Under the pieces are notes generated by a model that had not been told where the DNA came from, made no database searches, and worked only from the letters and a program-made list of their open reading frames with translations. 64,000 nucleotides of DNA, from assembly GCF_022678645.1 (NCBI RefSeq), contig NZ_JALBWV010000016.1, positions 1-64,000 on the forward strand. The letters are read 5' to 3'. Below are positions 34,361 through 41,362 of the stretch, piece by piece (positions within the stretch are counted from its first letter, which is position 1; every line of letters starts with the position of its first letter). The stretch is from Saccharopolyspora soli. Lineage in GTDB: Bacteria > Actinomycetota > Actinomycetes > Mycobacteriales > Pseudonocardiaceae. The position numbers and the translations under genes are program-made.

Positions 34361-34801
34361 TTAGCTGTGCGGATCAAGGGTCAAACTGTTGTGAAGAAAT
34401 TGTCCAGACGGGCTCTTGGGCATCGGGTCGTTCGTGCAATTGATCGATGAAAAGGCTTTCCGCGCGATACGCGAAACCGCGCGGGCCAGGAATGGCTCCG
34501 GGTGGCGGTTGAGGCGGTGCCGGTGCGTTCGGTTCGGGTTGATGGTCGTCCGGTCGACTAGGAACGGGTCGGGTACGGGGGACCGGTGTCGGGGGAGCTG
34601 CCGAGTGGCGGCACGGCCCCGCCGGGTGAGCCGGGCAAGTCGCACCTGGCCGTCGCTGGCTTGGATGCGGGGAAGCTCGCGCAGGGTGGTCAGGACGTAG
34701 TCGGGCATTCCGACAGCGGCATCGTCGCCGTGCTCGCGGTACCAGGTGGCGCGGTCGGTCGTGATGGTCACGGTCACCGAGATCGTGAGCTGTTCGCGCA
34801 C
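34361..34801 (-). CDS. Hypothetical protein, possibly decayed in its C-terminal half
   Basis: A 146-aa frame. The first 60-70 residues (VREQLTISVTVTITTDRATWYREHGDD..., YVLTTLRELP) resemble small actinobacterial hypothetical proteins and have strongly GC-biased third bases. The rest is Arg/Pro-rich and irregular, so a frameshift or stop loss is likely. GTG start chosen because GGAAGGATGG lies about 8 nt upstream; the ATG at 34810 abuts that site. It sits, antisense, between the two ABM-like copies. Confidence 0.35.
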   Translation of the reverse strand: MREQLTISVTVTITTDRATWYREHGDDAAVGMPDYVLTTLRELPRIQASDGQVRLARLTRRGRAATRQLPRHRSPVPDPFLVDRTTINPNRTHRHRLNRHPEPFLARAVSRIARKAFSSINCTNDPMPKSPSGQFLHNSLTLDPHS

Positions 34802-35123
34802 TGTTGCCATCCTTCCAAGACGAGGAACCCGGTGGCCGGGACCCGCAGGCTGGGCCCCGGCCGACGTGCTTGCGCCCGGTGCGGGCGCGTCTGAGACCAA
34901 CACGTCCCGGAGCGGCGAACGGTTCGAGCTCGGGCGCAAGAGAATGCGCGCGCAGCTGTCGGGCCGGTGATCGACAGGCTTCCGCCCTGCACAGGACAGG
35001 GCAACAGCGGAACTCTCAACTCCGCAGGAGGGGCATCCACGGGCAGGCGTCAGCGCGACTTGCGCGCGCAGGCCAGGGCGTCACACGGTGCTGGGTAGCA
35101 GCGGAGCCAGGCGGGAGAAGGCC

Positions 35124-35423
35124 GTGGAAGCGCGAGTGAGCACCTATGCGGGCCCGTCCGAACGACGTGCGGAGCTGCTTCAAGCCCTTGGCCGGATAGC
35201 GCGGGAAGTCCGGCAGCTCGACGGCTTCCAGGGGGCCTACGTCCTCGTCGGCCGCACCTGCGGCCAATTGGTGACCATGACGGTTTGGGAAAGCGCGGAA
35301 GCCGCGCGGGACAGCGCCGCGGAGGCGAAGAAGATACGCACCCAGGTCGCCGAGGAAAGCGGCCAGACGATCAAGAGCGTGGAAACCTACGACGTCTGGC
35401 TCCACCTCGACCCACCCCAATGA
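35124..35423 (+). CDS. Antibiotic biosynthesis monooxygenase (ABM)-like small protein, copy 2
   Basis: A 99-aa paralogue of the protein at 33979-34278, with about 16 substitutions across the length. DNA similarity extends roughly 15 bp upstream (GGGAGA.GGC) and about 35 bp past the stop (CAGCTGGGCT). The C-terminal strand keeps VWLHL. GTG start with GGGAGAAGG just before it. The copy arose by a segmental duplication, not slippage, because 845 bp of other sequence separates the genes. Confidence 0.65.
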   Translation: MEARVSTYAGPSERRAELLQALGRIAREVRQLDGFQGAYVLVGRTCGQLVTMTVWESAEAARDSAAEAKKIRTQVAEESGQTIKSVETYDVWLHLDPPQ

Positions 35424-35516
35424 GCCCTGTCCAACCGGACAGCTGGGCTCTAGGCGAGGTTCTGGGCCAGTCGAGTGATGGTGGAATTTTGCCCACCGGC
35501 ACCATCGACGCTAATT

Positions 35517-36290
35517 ATGATCAACAAACGCCTCGAAAAGAGGAACCGCAACCGGGCTGCGGCCTCGCGTTGGCAGGAACCGAGCACGCTGATCGCCGCG
35601 GTCGCGGCTGTGATCAGCCTGGTGGCCGTGTATTTCACCTGGTACCAGATGCAACGCCCCAGCGACCTGGCGATCGAAGCGGTGCGTTCCTATGCGCCGG
35701 ACGACCTGAACCGCGCGGGAGAGATTGAGGCGGCGGACGGCAGGCCACCTGGTCCGCGCATCGACATCGTGCTGCGGAACTCCGGAAACGGCGAGGGGCT
35801 CATCGACCAGATCAAGCTGCGCGTGCTGAAAACGGCGAGCCTCAATATTTGCAGCAAGGTCGGGGGATTGGTCGTGTCGTCGGCGACTTACGATTTCGTC
35901 GTCAAGGAGGAGGCGCCACCCGAATACGAGGTGGTACGGGAATCTGCCCCGTTCGCGGTGCAGGACGGCAGGCTGGACCAGCTCACGATCTCGGTCGACA
36001 TGTCGTCGTTCGACGACCCGGCCGTCGCCGTCGTGGAGGTCGTCTTGCACGACTCCGCCGAAGAAGAGCTGTCCACTGGTCCCGTCGCGATTACCGGCAA
36101 CGGCGTGGTGGGCGAACTGATCGGAACCGACGACGGCGGCGAGAACTGGGAATTCAAGGACGACGGTCCGGACGGCCCGGAGTGCATGCGGCGCAACAAG
36201 GCGAGGTTGGCCGGGGTGATGGCGTTTCCAGACCTGAAGGCATCGGACCAACTGGCCCTCGTGCACGAGGAACTGCAGAAGTACCGCTGA
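35517..36290 (+). CDS. Hypothetical protein with one N-terminal membrane helix
   Basis: This 257-aa protein has a basic N-terminus (INKRLEKRNRNRAAASR), one membrane helix (about residues 22-42, STLIAAVAAVISLVAVYFTW) and a C-terminal domain of about 210 residues, probably beta-rich. It includes a DDGGENWEFKDDGPDGPE acidic stretch near 215-232. This is the layout of anchored proteins found beside regulators in actinobacteria, but I cannot name a family. ATG 35517 is preferred since the basic-then-helix topology begins there; ATG 35475 is possible. Confidence 0.6.
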   Translation: MINKRLEKRNRNRAAASRWQEPSTLIAAVAAVISLVAVYFTWYQMQRPSDLAIEAVRSYAPDDLNRAGEIEAADGRPPGPRIDIVLRNSGNGEGLIDQIKLRVLKTASLNICSKVGGLVVSSATYDFVVKEEAPPEYEVVRESAPFAVQDGRLDQLTISVDMSSFDDPAVAVVEVVLHDSAEEELSTGPVAITGNGVVGELIGTDDGGENWEFKDDGPDGPECMRRNKARLAGVMAFPDLKASDQLALVHEELQKYR

Positions 36291-36397
36291 CTTCCGGCGC
36301 AAACCCGTTGTGGGGTCAGGATTCGTTGTTGCTGGCCCCGAGCGCGTTCGAGGCCATGATCGTGTCCATCAAGTCGGGCCGGTTCGACCGGGCCTGA
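36291..36397 (+). pseudogene. Remnant of a DUF397 gene (C-terminal end only)
   Basis: The frame ending at 36397 reads ...LLLAPSAFEAMIVSIKSGRFDRA, which matches the usual DUF397 ending (FSPxAWxxFVxxIKxGxFD). No upstream DUF397 part or start is present because the reading frame enters from the preceding gene. DUF397 proteins normally pair with XRE regulators, and none is nearby. Followed by a terminator. Confidence 0.5.
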
Positions 36398-36413
36398 CGA
36401 CCAACGCGTCGAC

Positions 36414-36442
36414 GGGGAGGCGTTCTCACGGGAAGCCTCCCC
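36414..36442. terminator. Hairpin terminator GGGGAGGC / GCCTCCCC
   Basis: Perfect 8-bp arms with a 13-nt loop, between the DUF397 remnant and the convergent FMN oxidase gene. Confidence 0.75.
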
Positions 36443-36456
36443 GTTGCGTTTGCCGG

Positions 36457-37521
36457 TCAGAGTTCGGGTTGTTGGCCGTAGTTGAGGATGTGGGCCGGTA
36501 GGGTTTCGGCTTCCGCTGGGGTGGTGCAGCCGGTCATCATCAGGGTTTGGCCGAGCTCCGCCGTCATTCGGCGGAGGACGTTGAGGACGCCCTGCATGCC
36601 GCCCCGGGCCAGGCCGTAGAGGATCTGTCGGCCGACCAGCACCGCCGAGGCTCCGAGGGCCAGCGCCCTGACCACGTCCGTACCGGTCGTGATGCCGCTG
36701 TCGACCAACACGTCGAAAGAACGGCCGTTTTCCGGCAGCGCCCGCTTGACCCGAGGCAAGGCGAGTGCGGTGGGCAGTGCGCAGTCCAGCTGCCGCCCAC
36801 CGTGGTTGGACACCACAACGCCCGCCGCACCAGCGGCGTGGGCCCGCTGCGCCGCCTCGGGAGACAGGATTCCCTTGACGTAGACCGGCAATGACGTCGA
36901 CGCGACGAGCCGCTCGATGTCCGCCCACCCCAGCGAAGCGTCGAGCTCAGTGCTGTCGGTCATGGCCGGTCTGACGTCACCGCCCGGACTGAACTCCGCA
37001 GCCCGCTCGCGCTCACTGCCACGCCGCACCGGCGCATCGACGGTGACGAACAATGCAACGCAACCGGCCTGCTCGGCACGATCAACCAACTCCCGCCGAA
37101 CGGCGGAGTCCCGCAACCAGTACAGCTGGAAGGCGCACTGCGCACCGGATTTCACGATGTCCTCAACCCGAGCCGAAGCCATGGTGGAGACAACCACGGG
37201 CACCCCGACCTCGGCACAAGCGGCGGCGATCTCCAAGTCCCCATGAGGCCAAACCAACCCGGCCAACCCCATCGGAGCAACCGCGATCGGAGCCTCCGAA
37301 GCAACCCCGAACACAACGCCATGAGTAGAACTACGCGAAACGTCAACGGGCAACTGGTGTTCGAGGAAGACGCTGTCCCAAGCAAGCCGGTTGGCAACCT
37401 TCGAGGTCTCCGAAGAACCAGCAGCCCCACTGACGAAAGCCCAGGTGGGCTCGGTGAGAACGGCCCGAGCAGCGGCCTGTTCGGCCTCGCCGGTGATGGG
37501 CGCGGGTGGAATCTCGGACAT
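36457..37521 (-). CDS. FMN-dependent alpha-hydroxy acid oxidase/dehydrogenase
   Basis: This 354-aa TIM-barrel flavoenzyme of the L-lactate/glycolate oxidase family shows PMGLAGLVWPHGD and FQLYWLRD, the catalytic His block VVSNHGGRQLDC, the FMN phosphate site VLVDSGITTGTDVVRALALGA and VLVGRQILYGLARGG. It oxidises an L-2-hydroxy acid such as L-lactate; exact substrate unknown. ATG 37521 has GAGAGGGG 9 nt upstream. Its 5' third, unlike the rest, uses many A- and C-biased plus-strand bases and belongs to the skewed region described separately. Confidence 0.9.
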   Translation of the reverse strand: MSEIPPAPITGEAEQAAARAVLTEPTWAFVSGAAGSSETSKVANRLAWDSVFLEHQLPVDVSRSSTHGVVFGVASEAPIAVAPMGLAGLVWPHGDLEIAAACAEVGVPVVVSTMASARVEDIVKSGAQCAFQLYWLRDSAVRRELVDRAEQAGCVALFVTVDAPVRRGSERERAAEFSPGGDVRPAMTDSTELDASLGWADIERLVASTSLPVYVKGILSPEAAQRAHAAGAAGVVVSNHGGRQLDCALPTALALPRVKRALPENGRSFDVLVDSGITTGTDVVRALALGASAVLVGRQILYGLARGGMQGVLNVLRRMTAELGQTLMMTGCTTPAEAETLPAHILNYGQQPEL

Positions 37522-37671
37522 CAGCAACGCCCCTCTCATCAGCCGACAAACCCATGATGACCCCACCCACCCCCATTCATAAGGTCCAATCAGCTGGATC
37601 CAACACCCACCCACCCAAGACCCAACCCCAAATCAAAACCCACAAAGAAAGCAACCAAGCCCAAGCCAAAA

Positions 37672-37812
37672 CACGGCCAAAGGCCGACAATCCCCACCAC
37701 ACGGCCGCAGGCCGACAATCCCCACCACACGGCCGAAGGCCGACCCCAAAGACCCCTCCACACACACGGCCGAAGGCCGACCAACCACCACCACACGGCC
37801 GAAGGCCGACAA
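37672..37812. repeat. Five imperfect tandem copies of a CGGCCgaaGGCCG palindrome
   Basis: ACACGGCCAAAGGCCGACAA, ACACGGCCGCAGGCCGACAA and three ACACGGCCGAAGGCCGAC copies occur at 28-35-bp spacing, joined by CCCCACC-type spacers. Each copy folds into a 5-bp stem with a 3-nt loop. A degenerate sixth copy (AGCCGAAGGCT) lies at about 38105. The flanking 37522-37868 sequence is almost free of T on the plus strand. No reading frame or promoter is recognised in the 347-bp gap. Confidence 0.8.
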
Positions 37813-37868
37813 CCACGACCACCCAACATCGGCTTGCGCCCACCGCCGGTCCCCCCAACCATCAACCC

Positions 37869-38078
37869 ATGACGGACCACGTGTACCGAGTAACAGAAGT
37901 AGTGGGCTCCTCGAAAACAGGAGTCGACGACGCAATCAAAAAAGCGGTGAACCGAGCATCACAAACCCTGAGAAACATAGACTGGTTCGAGGTAATAAAC
38001 GTAAGAGGCCACGTAGAAAACAACGAACTGGCCCACTACCAAGTAACCCTGAAAATAGGCTTCCGCCTAGAAGACTAG
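37869..38078 (+). CDS. Dodecin family flavin-binding protein
   Basis: This 69-aa dodecin has the beta-alpha-beta-beta pattern with VYRVTEVVGSS, AIKKAVNRASQTLRN, the flavin-stacking Trp in DWFEVINVRGHV and a C-terminal YQVTLKIGFRLED. Dodecins form 12-mers that store and shield FMN, FAD or related flavins. Codons are unusual for this genome: gta, aga, ata, aaa and aac are frequent, in line with the C/A skew of the surrounding 1 kb. It lies divergent to the FMN-dependent oxidase gene, so a shared flavin theme is possible. Confidence 0.88.
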   Translation: MTDHVYRVTEVVGSSKTGVDDAIKKAVNRASQTLRNIDWFEVINVRGHVENNELAHYQVTLKIGFRLED

Positions 38079-38221
38079 AAACCACAACCAAAAGAAGCAC
38101 CAACAGCCGAAGGCTGGAGCCCGATGCGAAGGTGACGATGAGGCTGGTGGGTGAGCAGGCCGGGAACACCCCGGATCGCAAGGAGCGGGCGAAGGGTGAC
38201 CACCGCACCGTAGGGGGGCTT

Positions 38222-38240
38222 GGGGGGATTCGATCCCCCC
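38222..38240. repeat. Inverted repeat GGGGGGAT tcg ATCCCCCC
   Basis: Perfect 8-bp arms with a 3-nt loop, 62 bp past the tRNA 3' end (tRNA direction) and 143 bp past the dodecin stop. It probably acts as a terminator for either transcript. Confidence 0.55.
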
Positions 38241-38253
38241 AAAATAGTGGTGA

Positions 38254-38291
38254 GGGGACGAGGTCCACGCAATCCGTGGACACACGTCCCC
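38254..38291 (-). terminator. Nested hairpin after tRNA-Gly
   Basis: Outer arms GGGGACG/CGTCCCC (38254-38260, 38285-38291) enclose GTCCACG/CGTGGAC (38263-38269, 38275-38281). It lies 11 bp past the tRNA 3' end. Confidence 0.65.
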
Positions 38292-38302
38292 ATCCCCGAG
38301 CG

Positions 38303-38375
38303 AGCGGATGACGGGACTCGAACCCGCGACCCTCACCTTGGCAAGGTGATGCGCTACCAGCTGCGCTACATCCGC
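38303..38375 (-). tRNA. tRNA-Gly(GCC): tRNA-Gly (anticodon GCC)
   Basis: A full cloverleaf of 73 nt. Acceptor stem GCGGATG/CATCCGC, D stem GCGC/GCGC with AGCTGGTA loop, anticodon stem TCACC/GGTGA with loop TTGCCAA, T stem GCGGG/CCCGT with loop TTCGAGT. Discriminator base U; CCA is not encoded. Confidence 0.97.
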
Positions 38376-38445
38376 ATCTTCAGTGCCCTGCCGGGCTGTT
38401 GGCACCACTTTAACGCATCGTTTCAACCCTGTTGGGCTGGGGGCG

Positions 38446-38856
38446 TCATCGGGTTGGGGAGCCGACCGCGCGGGTCAGCGTCAGGCGCAGCAGCACGCGG
38501 TGTTCTTCCTGCATGGCTTTGCGGTAGGCCGCCCAGTCCTCGTGTTCGCCGGAGATGCTCCGGTAGTACTCCTCCAGCGGCGGTAGGGCGGTGGGGAGTT
38601 CGACGATCTCCACGTCGCCTTCGACTTGGATCCAGTGGCCGAAGAACTGGTCGGGTAGGACGCACAGCCAGGCGCGGGGGTGGCGGCGCAGGTTGCGGAC
38701 TTTGGCGGAGCCAGCGACAGTGCTCACGGTGACGTGTCCGGCGCTGTCCGTCGTGGCCAGCACCGGTGTCATCTGGGGGGTTCCGTCGGCGCGCAGCGTG
38801 CTGAGCACTGCGCGGTGCTGTTTGCCGATCACTTCGCGGGCTTCGTCGAGATCCAC
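38446..38856 (-). CDS. PPOX-class F420-dependent oxidoreductase
   Basis: This 136-aa split-beta-barrel protein of the pyridoxamine-phosphate-oxidase superfamily shows HRAVLSTLRADGTPQMTPV at the N-terminus and HPRAWLCVLP, which match the short F420-binding PPOX group (TIGR03618-like; family recalled from memory). Such proteins reduce substrates with F420H2 in actinobacteria. GTG start with GGAGG 7 nt upstream. Transcribed alone, divergent from the sigma factor gene. Confidence 0.85.
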   Translation of the reverse strand: MDLDEAREVIGKQHRAVLSTLRADGTPQMTPVLATTDSAGHVTVSTVAGSAKVRNLRRHPRAWLCVLPDQFFGHWIQVEGDVEIVELPTALPPLEEYYRSISGEHEDWAAYRKAMQEEHRVLLRLTLTRAVGSPTR

Positions 38857-38960
38857 TGCGACCTCCGTGTTGTGCCTGGTGACACCGTGACTCCGGGACG
38901 TCCACGGTAGCGATTTCGCCGGTCTCGCGATATTCGTCGGGGCCGGTCTGGGGGGAGAGC

Positions 38961-39566
38961 ATGGGGATGAGCGATGCTGTGGAGGCGGGTCCGTCGCCGG
39001 ATGATCGGGCGCTGCTGGAGCGGTTGCGGGCGGGCGATGATCTCGCCTACGGCGATCTGTACCGGCGGCATGCGCCTGTGGTGCGGCGGTTCGCGTTGAG
39101 CAGGCCGCGACCGGGGATCGATGTGGACGACGTGGTCGCCGAGGTGTTCTTGCGGACGTTGCGCGCGGTTCGCACCGGGCATGGTCCGCGGGAGACGATT
39201 CGCACCTATTTGCTGACGGCGGTCCGGCGGGTGTTGGGGGAGTGGTCGGCGGCCCGTCGGGATGAGCCGATGAATGCCGATGAGCTCGGCGAGCACGCGC
39301 CGCGGCAGCGGGACCACCAGTTCGTGCAGGCCGAGGGTGAGTTGCTGGCGCGCGCGTTCGACCGGTTGCCAGCGCGCTGGCGAGAGGTGTTGTGGCGCAC
39401 CGAGGTCGAGGGGCATCAACCGGCGAGCATCGCCGATCAGCTTGGACTGACCCCGAATGCGACGGCGGTGTTGGCGCACCGGGCGCGTCGCGGGTTGCGG
39501 GAGGCGTACCAGCAGGCGTCGGAGTTGCCGGTGCGGCGCGCGGCGCGGTGCCTGCGCCGCGCTTGA
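38961..39566 (+). CDS. ECF-type RNA polymerase sigma factor
   Basis: This 201-aa sigma-70 family protein has region 2 (AYGDLYRRHAPVVRRFA... VDDVVAEVFLRTL) and region 4 (LPARWREVLWRTEVEGHQPASIADQLGLTPNATAVLAHRARRGLREAY). It ends soon after region 4 with an Arg/Cys-rich tail (AARCLRRA). Related actinobacterial factors often continue into a zinc-finger anti-sigma-like domain; here that extension is absent and no anti-sigma gene follows. ATG with GGGGGAGAG upstream. Target promoters unknown. Confidence 0.88.
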   Translation: MGMSDAVEAGPSPDDRALLERLRAGDDLAYGDLYRRHAPVVRRFALSRPRPGIDVDDVVAEVFLRTLRAVRTGHGPRETIRTYLLTAVRRVLGEWSAARRDEPMNADELGEHAPRQRDHQFVQAEGELLARAFDRLPARWREVLWRTEVEGHQPASIADQLGLTPNATAVLAHRARRGLREAYQQASELPVRRAARCLRRA

Positions 39567-39750
39567 TGGTTCGCGTTCGGGGCTGGCCCGGACGCCGCGC
39601 ATGATCGACAATGGGCCCGTTCGGGGATGACTGTCACCCGTCGGGCCCATGACGCACGCGGTACCTTTGCTTCACGCTCGGTGACCGACGGGATTCGAGT
39701 GGCGAGACGATGATCCGAAGCGACCAGCCCGGGTGGGCGGGGAGGCGACG

Positions 39751-40188
39751 ATGAACCGGGTGGTGCGGGGCTCCGACGGCCGGGAGTGGACCATCAAGGC
39801 GAGTTTGGAGTGGTCGAATCCGATCGCGGCGGACGAGTTCGAACACGACGTCAACGGGGGCCCGGCACCGGCCATCCTGATGGGTGCGGTGTTGTTGTTC
39901 CTGGTCGTGATGTTCGTGGTTTGGACGCCCGCCGAGGTGATCGTGCCGACTTGGTTGATCTTGCTGCTGGTGGTCGCCGTGCTGTTCTTCCCGGTCCGCT
40001 GGGTGCTGCGGCGGCCGTGGACGATCACCGCCGCGACGCCCGGTGATCAGGACGAGAACCCGCCGGAGACCTGGGTGGGTGTGGTCCGCGGTTTCGTCAG
40101 CGTCCGCCAGGAGATGTCCCTGGTGGCCCGGCACATCGAGCTCTACGCGGAACCCGACATGAACGGCAGCCTCCAACCCGTGGAGTAG
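39751..40188 (+). CDS. Conserved two-helix membrane protein
   Basis: This 145-aa protein has a polar N-terminus (VVRGSDGREWTIKASLEWSNP), two membrane helices (about residues 47-63 and 70-88) and a soluble C-terminal part. A small actinobacterial membrane protein of unknown function. ATG 39751 has GGGGAGG 6 nt before it. Ends in a strong hairpin. Confidence 0.65.
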   Translation: MNRVVRGSDGREWTIKASLEWSNPIAADEFEHDVNGGPAPAILMGAVLLFLVVMFVVWTPAEVIVPTWLILLLVVAVLFFPVRWVLRRPWTITAATPGDQDENPPETWVGVVRGFVSVRQEMSLVARHIELYAEPDMNGSLQPVE

Positions 40189-40191
40189 TCG

Positions 40192-40242
40192 GAGTGAGGG
40201 GCACCTGTGACCAAGTAACTGGGTCACGGGTGCCCCTCACTC
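40192..40242 (+). terminator. Long hairpin terminator GAGTGAGGGGCACC / GGTGCCCCTCACTC
   Basis: 14-bp outer arms, then TGTGACC/GGGTCAC inside, 4 bp past the stop of the membrane protein gene. Confidence 0.8.
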
Positions 40243-40342
40243 TTCACCCCAACGGGAAGCGAGCGGTGCGCATGGGGTCCGGGACAGGTGCTTCGTGAGG
40301 TAAATCACTCGCTGGGTGTTGTTGTTGCGGCACACTGGGGTG

Positions 40343-41194
40343 GTGCCGGAACTTCCCGAGGTGGAGGCGTTGGCCCAGCACCTCCGCGATCATGCCGTGG
40401 GCCGGACCGTTGTTCGTGTCGATGTCGCGTCGATGAGCGTGTTGAAGACCGCCAGCCCGCCTTGGACGGAGTTGCACGGTCGCGAGGTCACCGGCGCGGT
40501 GCGGCACGGCAAGTACCTCGATCTCGACTGCGCTGGGCTGCACCTGGTCTGCCACCTGGCGCGGGCCGGTTGGCTGCGCTGGTCGGACAACCTCTCGCCA
40601 GCGCCGCCGAAGCCCGGCAAGGGGCCGATCGCGTTGCGGGTCAACCTGGGCGGCGTGGGCTTCGACCTGACCGAGGCCGGTACCCAGAAGAAGCTCGCGG
40701 TGTGGGTCGTCGCCTCGCCCGACGAGGTGCCGCGGCTCGCGAAGCTGGGGCCGGATGCGTTGAGCCTGGACGTCGGCGGGTTGACCGAGATCTTGGCGGG
40801 GCGCACCGAGCGGCTGAAGACGCTGCTCACCGATCAGTCCACGCTGGCCGGGGTGGGCAACGCCTACTCCGACGAGATCCTGCACGCCGCGAAGCTCTCC
40901 CCGTTCGCGACCGCGGGCAAGCTCGATGCCGCCGCAGTCGAGCGGCTGCACGACAGCATGCAGGAGATCTTGCGGGACGCGGTGGCGCGTTCGCTGGAGC
41001 AGGACGCGGCGCGGCTCAAGGCGGAGAAGCGTTCGGGGCTGCGGGTGCACGGACGCACCGGAATGCCGTGCCCCGTGTGCGGTGACACGGTGCGGGAAGT
41101 GTCTTTCGCGGACCGGTCGATGCAGTACTGCCCGACCTGTCAGACCGGTGGGAAGCAGTTGGCGGATCGTCGGTTGTCTCGGCTGCTGAAGTAG
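40343..41194 (+). CDS. Fpg/Nei family DNA glycosylase
   Basis: This 283-aa base-excision-repair glycosylase/AP lyase starts V-P-E-L-P-E-V-E, so after Met removal Pro1 and Glu2 are the catalytic pair. It has the H2TH region (LLTDQSTLAGVGNAYSDEILHAAKLSP) and the C-terminal zinc finger CPVCG...YCPTCQ. The GVGNAYSDEIL motif is the Fpg/Nei signature. Closer to the divergent second actinobacterial Fpg/Nei than to MutM; lesion preference unknown. GTG 40343 is required to place Pro at position 2. Its stop abuts a palindrome of two DnaA boxes. Confidence 0.9.
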   Translation: MPELPEVEALAQHLRDHAVGRTVVRVDVASMSVLKTASPPWTELHGREVTGAVRHGKYLDLDCAGLHLVCHLARAGWLRWSDNLSPAPPKPGKGPIALRVNLGGVGFDLTEAGTQKKLAVWVVASPDEVPRLAKLGPDALSLDVGGLTEILAGRTERLKTLLTDQSTLAGVGNAYSDEILHAAKLSPFATAGKLDAAAVERLHDSMQEILRDAVARSLEQDAARLKAEKRSGLRVHGRTGMPCPVCGDTVREVSFADRSMQYCPTCQTGGKQLADRRLSRLLK

Positions 41195-41215
41195 TTGTCC
41201 ACAGGCTGTGGACAA
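41195..41215. repeat. Palindrome of two consensus DnaA boxes
   Basis: TTGTCCACAG and CTGTGGACAA are separated by one base, starting directly after the glycosylase stop codon. Each arm is a perfect actinobacterial DnaA box (TTGTCCACA). It may end transcription or bind DnaA. Confidence 0.75.
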
Positions 41216-41259
41216 TTCGTCCGGTTGTACACAGTCGCATACCCGCTGGTTGAACCACT

Positions 41260-41280
41260 CTCTTCCACTGAATGGAAGAG
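41260..41280. promoter_or_regulatory. Inverted repeat CTCTTCCA / TGGAAGAG upstream of the LytS gene
   Basis: 8-bp perfect arms with a 5-nt spacer, 82 bp before the LytS-type start. A candidate operator. Confidence 0.45.
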
Positions 41281-41362
41281 TCGGGTACCGCTCACCGACG
41301 GAAAGCGTGCACTGAGCGTAGCTGCCTTGATTCCATGCGTGTCGGTCGGGCAGATTGATGTT

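Noticed and set aside
37672..37812. CRISPR array
   Set aside because: Spacers are not unique, units are short and palindromic, and no cas gene is present.
38222..38240. Attachment site or tRNA fragment next to tRNA-Gly
   Set aside because: Does not duplicate the tRNA 3' end and no integrase is present; better explained as a hairpin.
41195..41215. Chromosomal origin (oriC)
   Set aside because: Only one inverted pair of DnaA boxes and no dnaA, dnaN or AT-rich unwinding region nearby.
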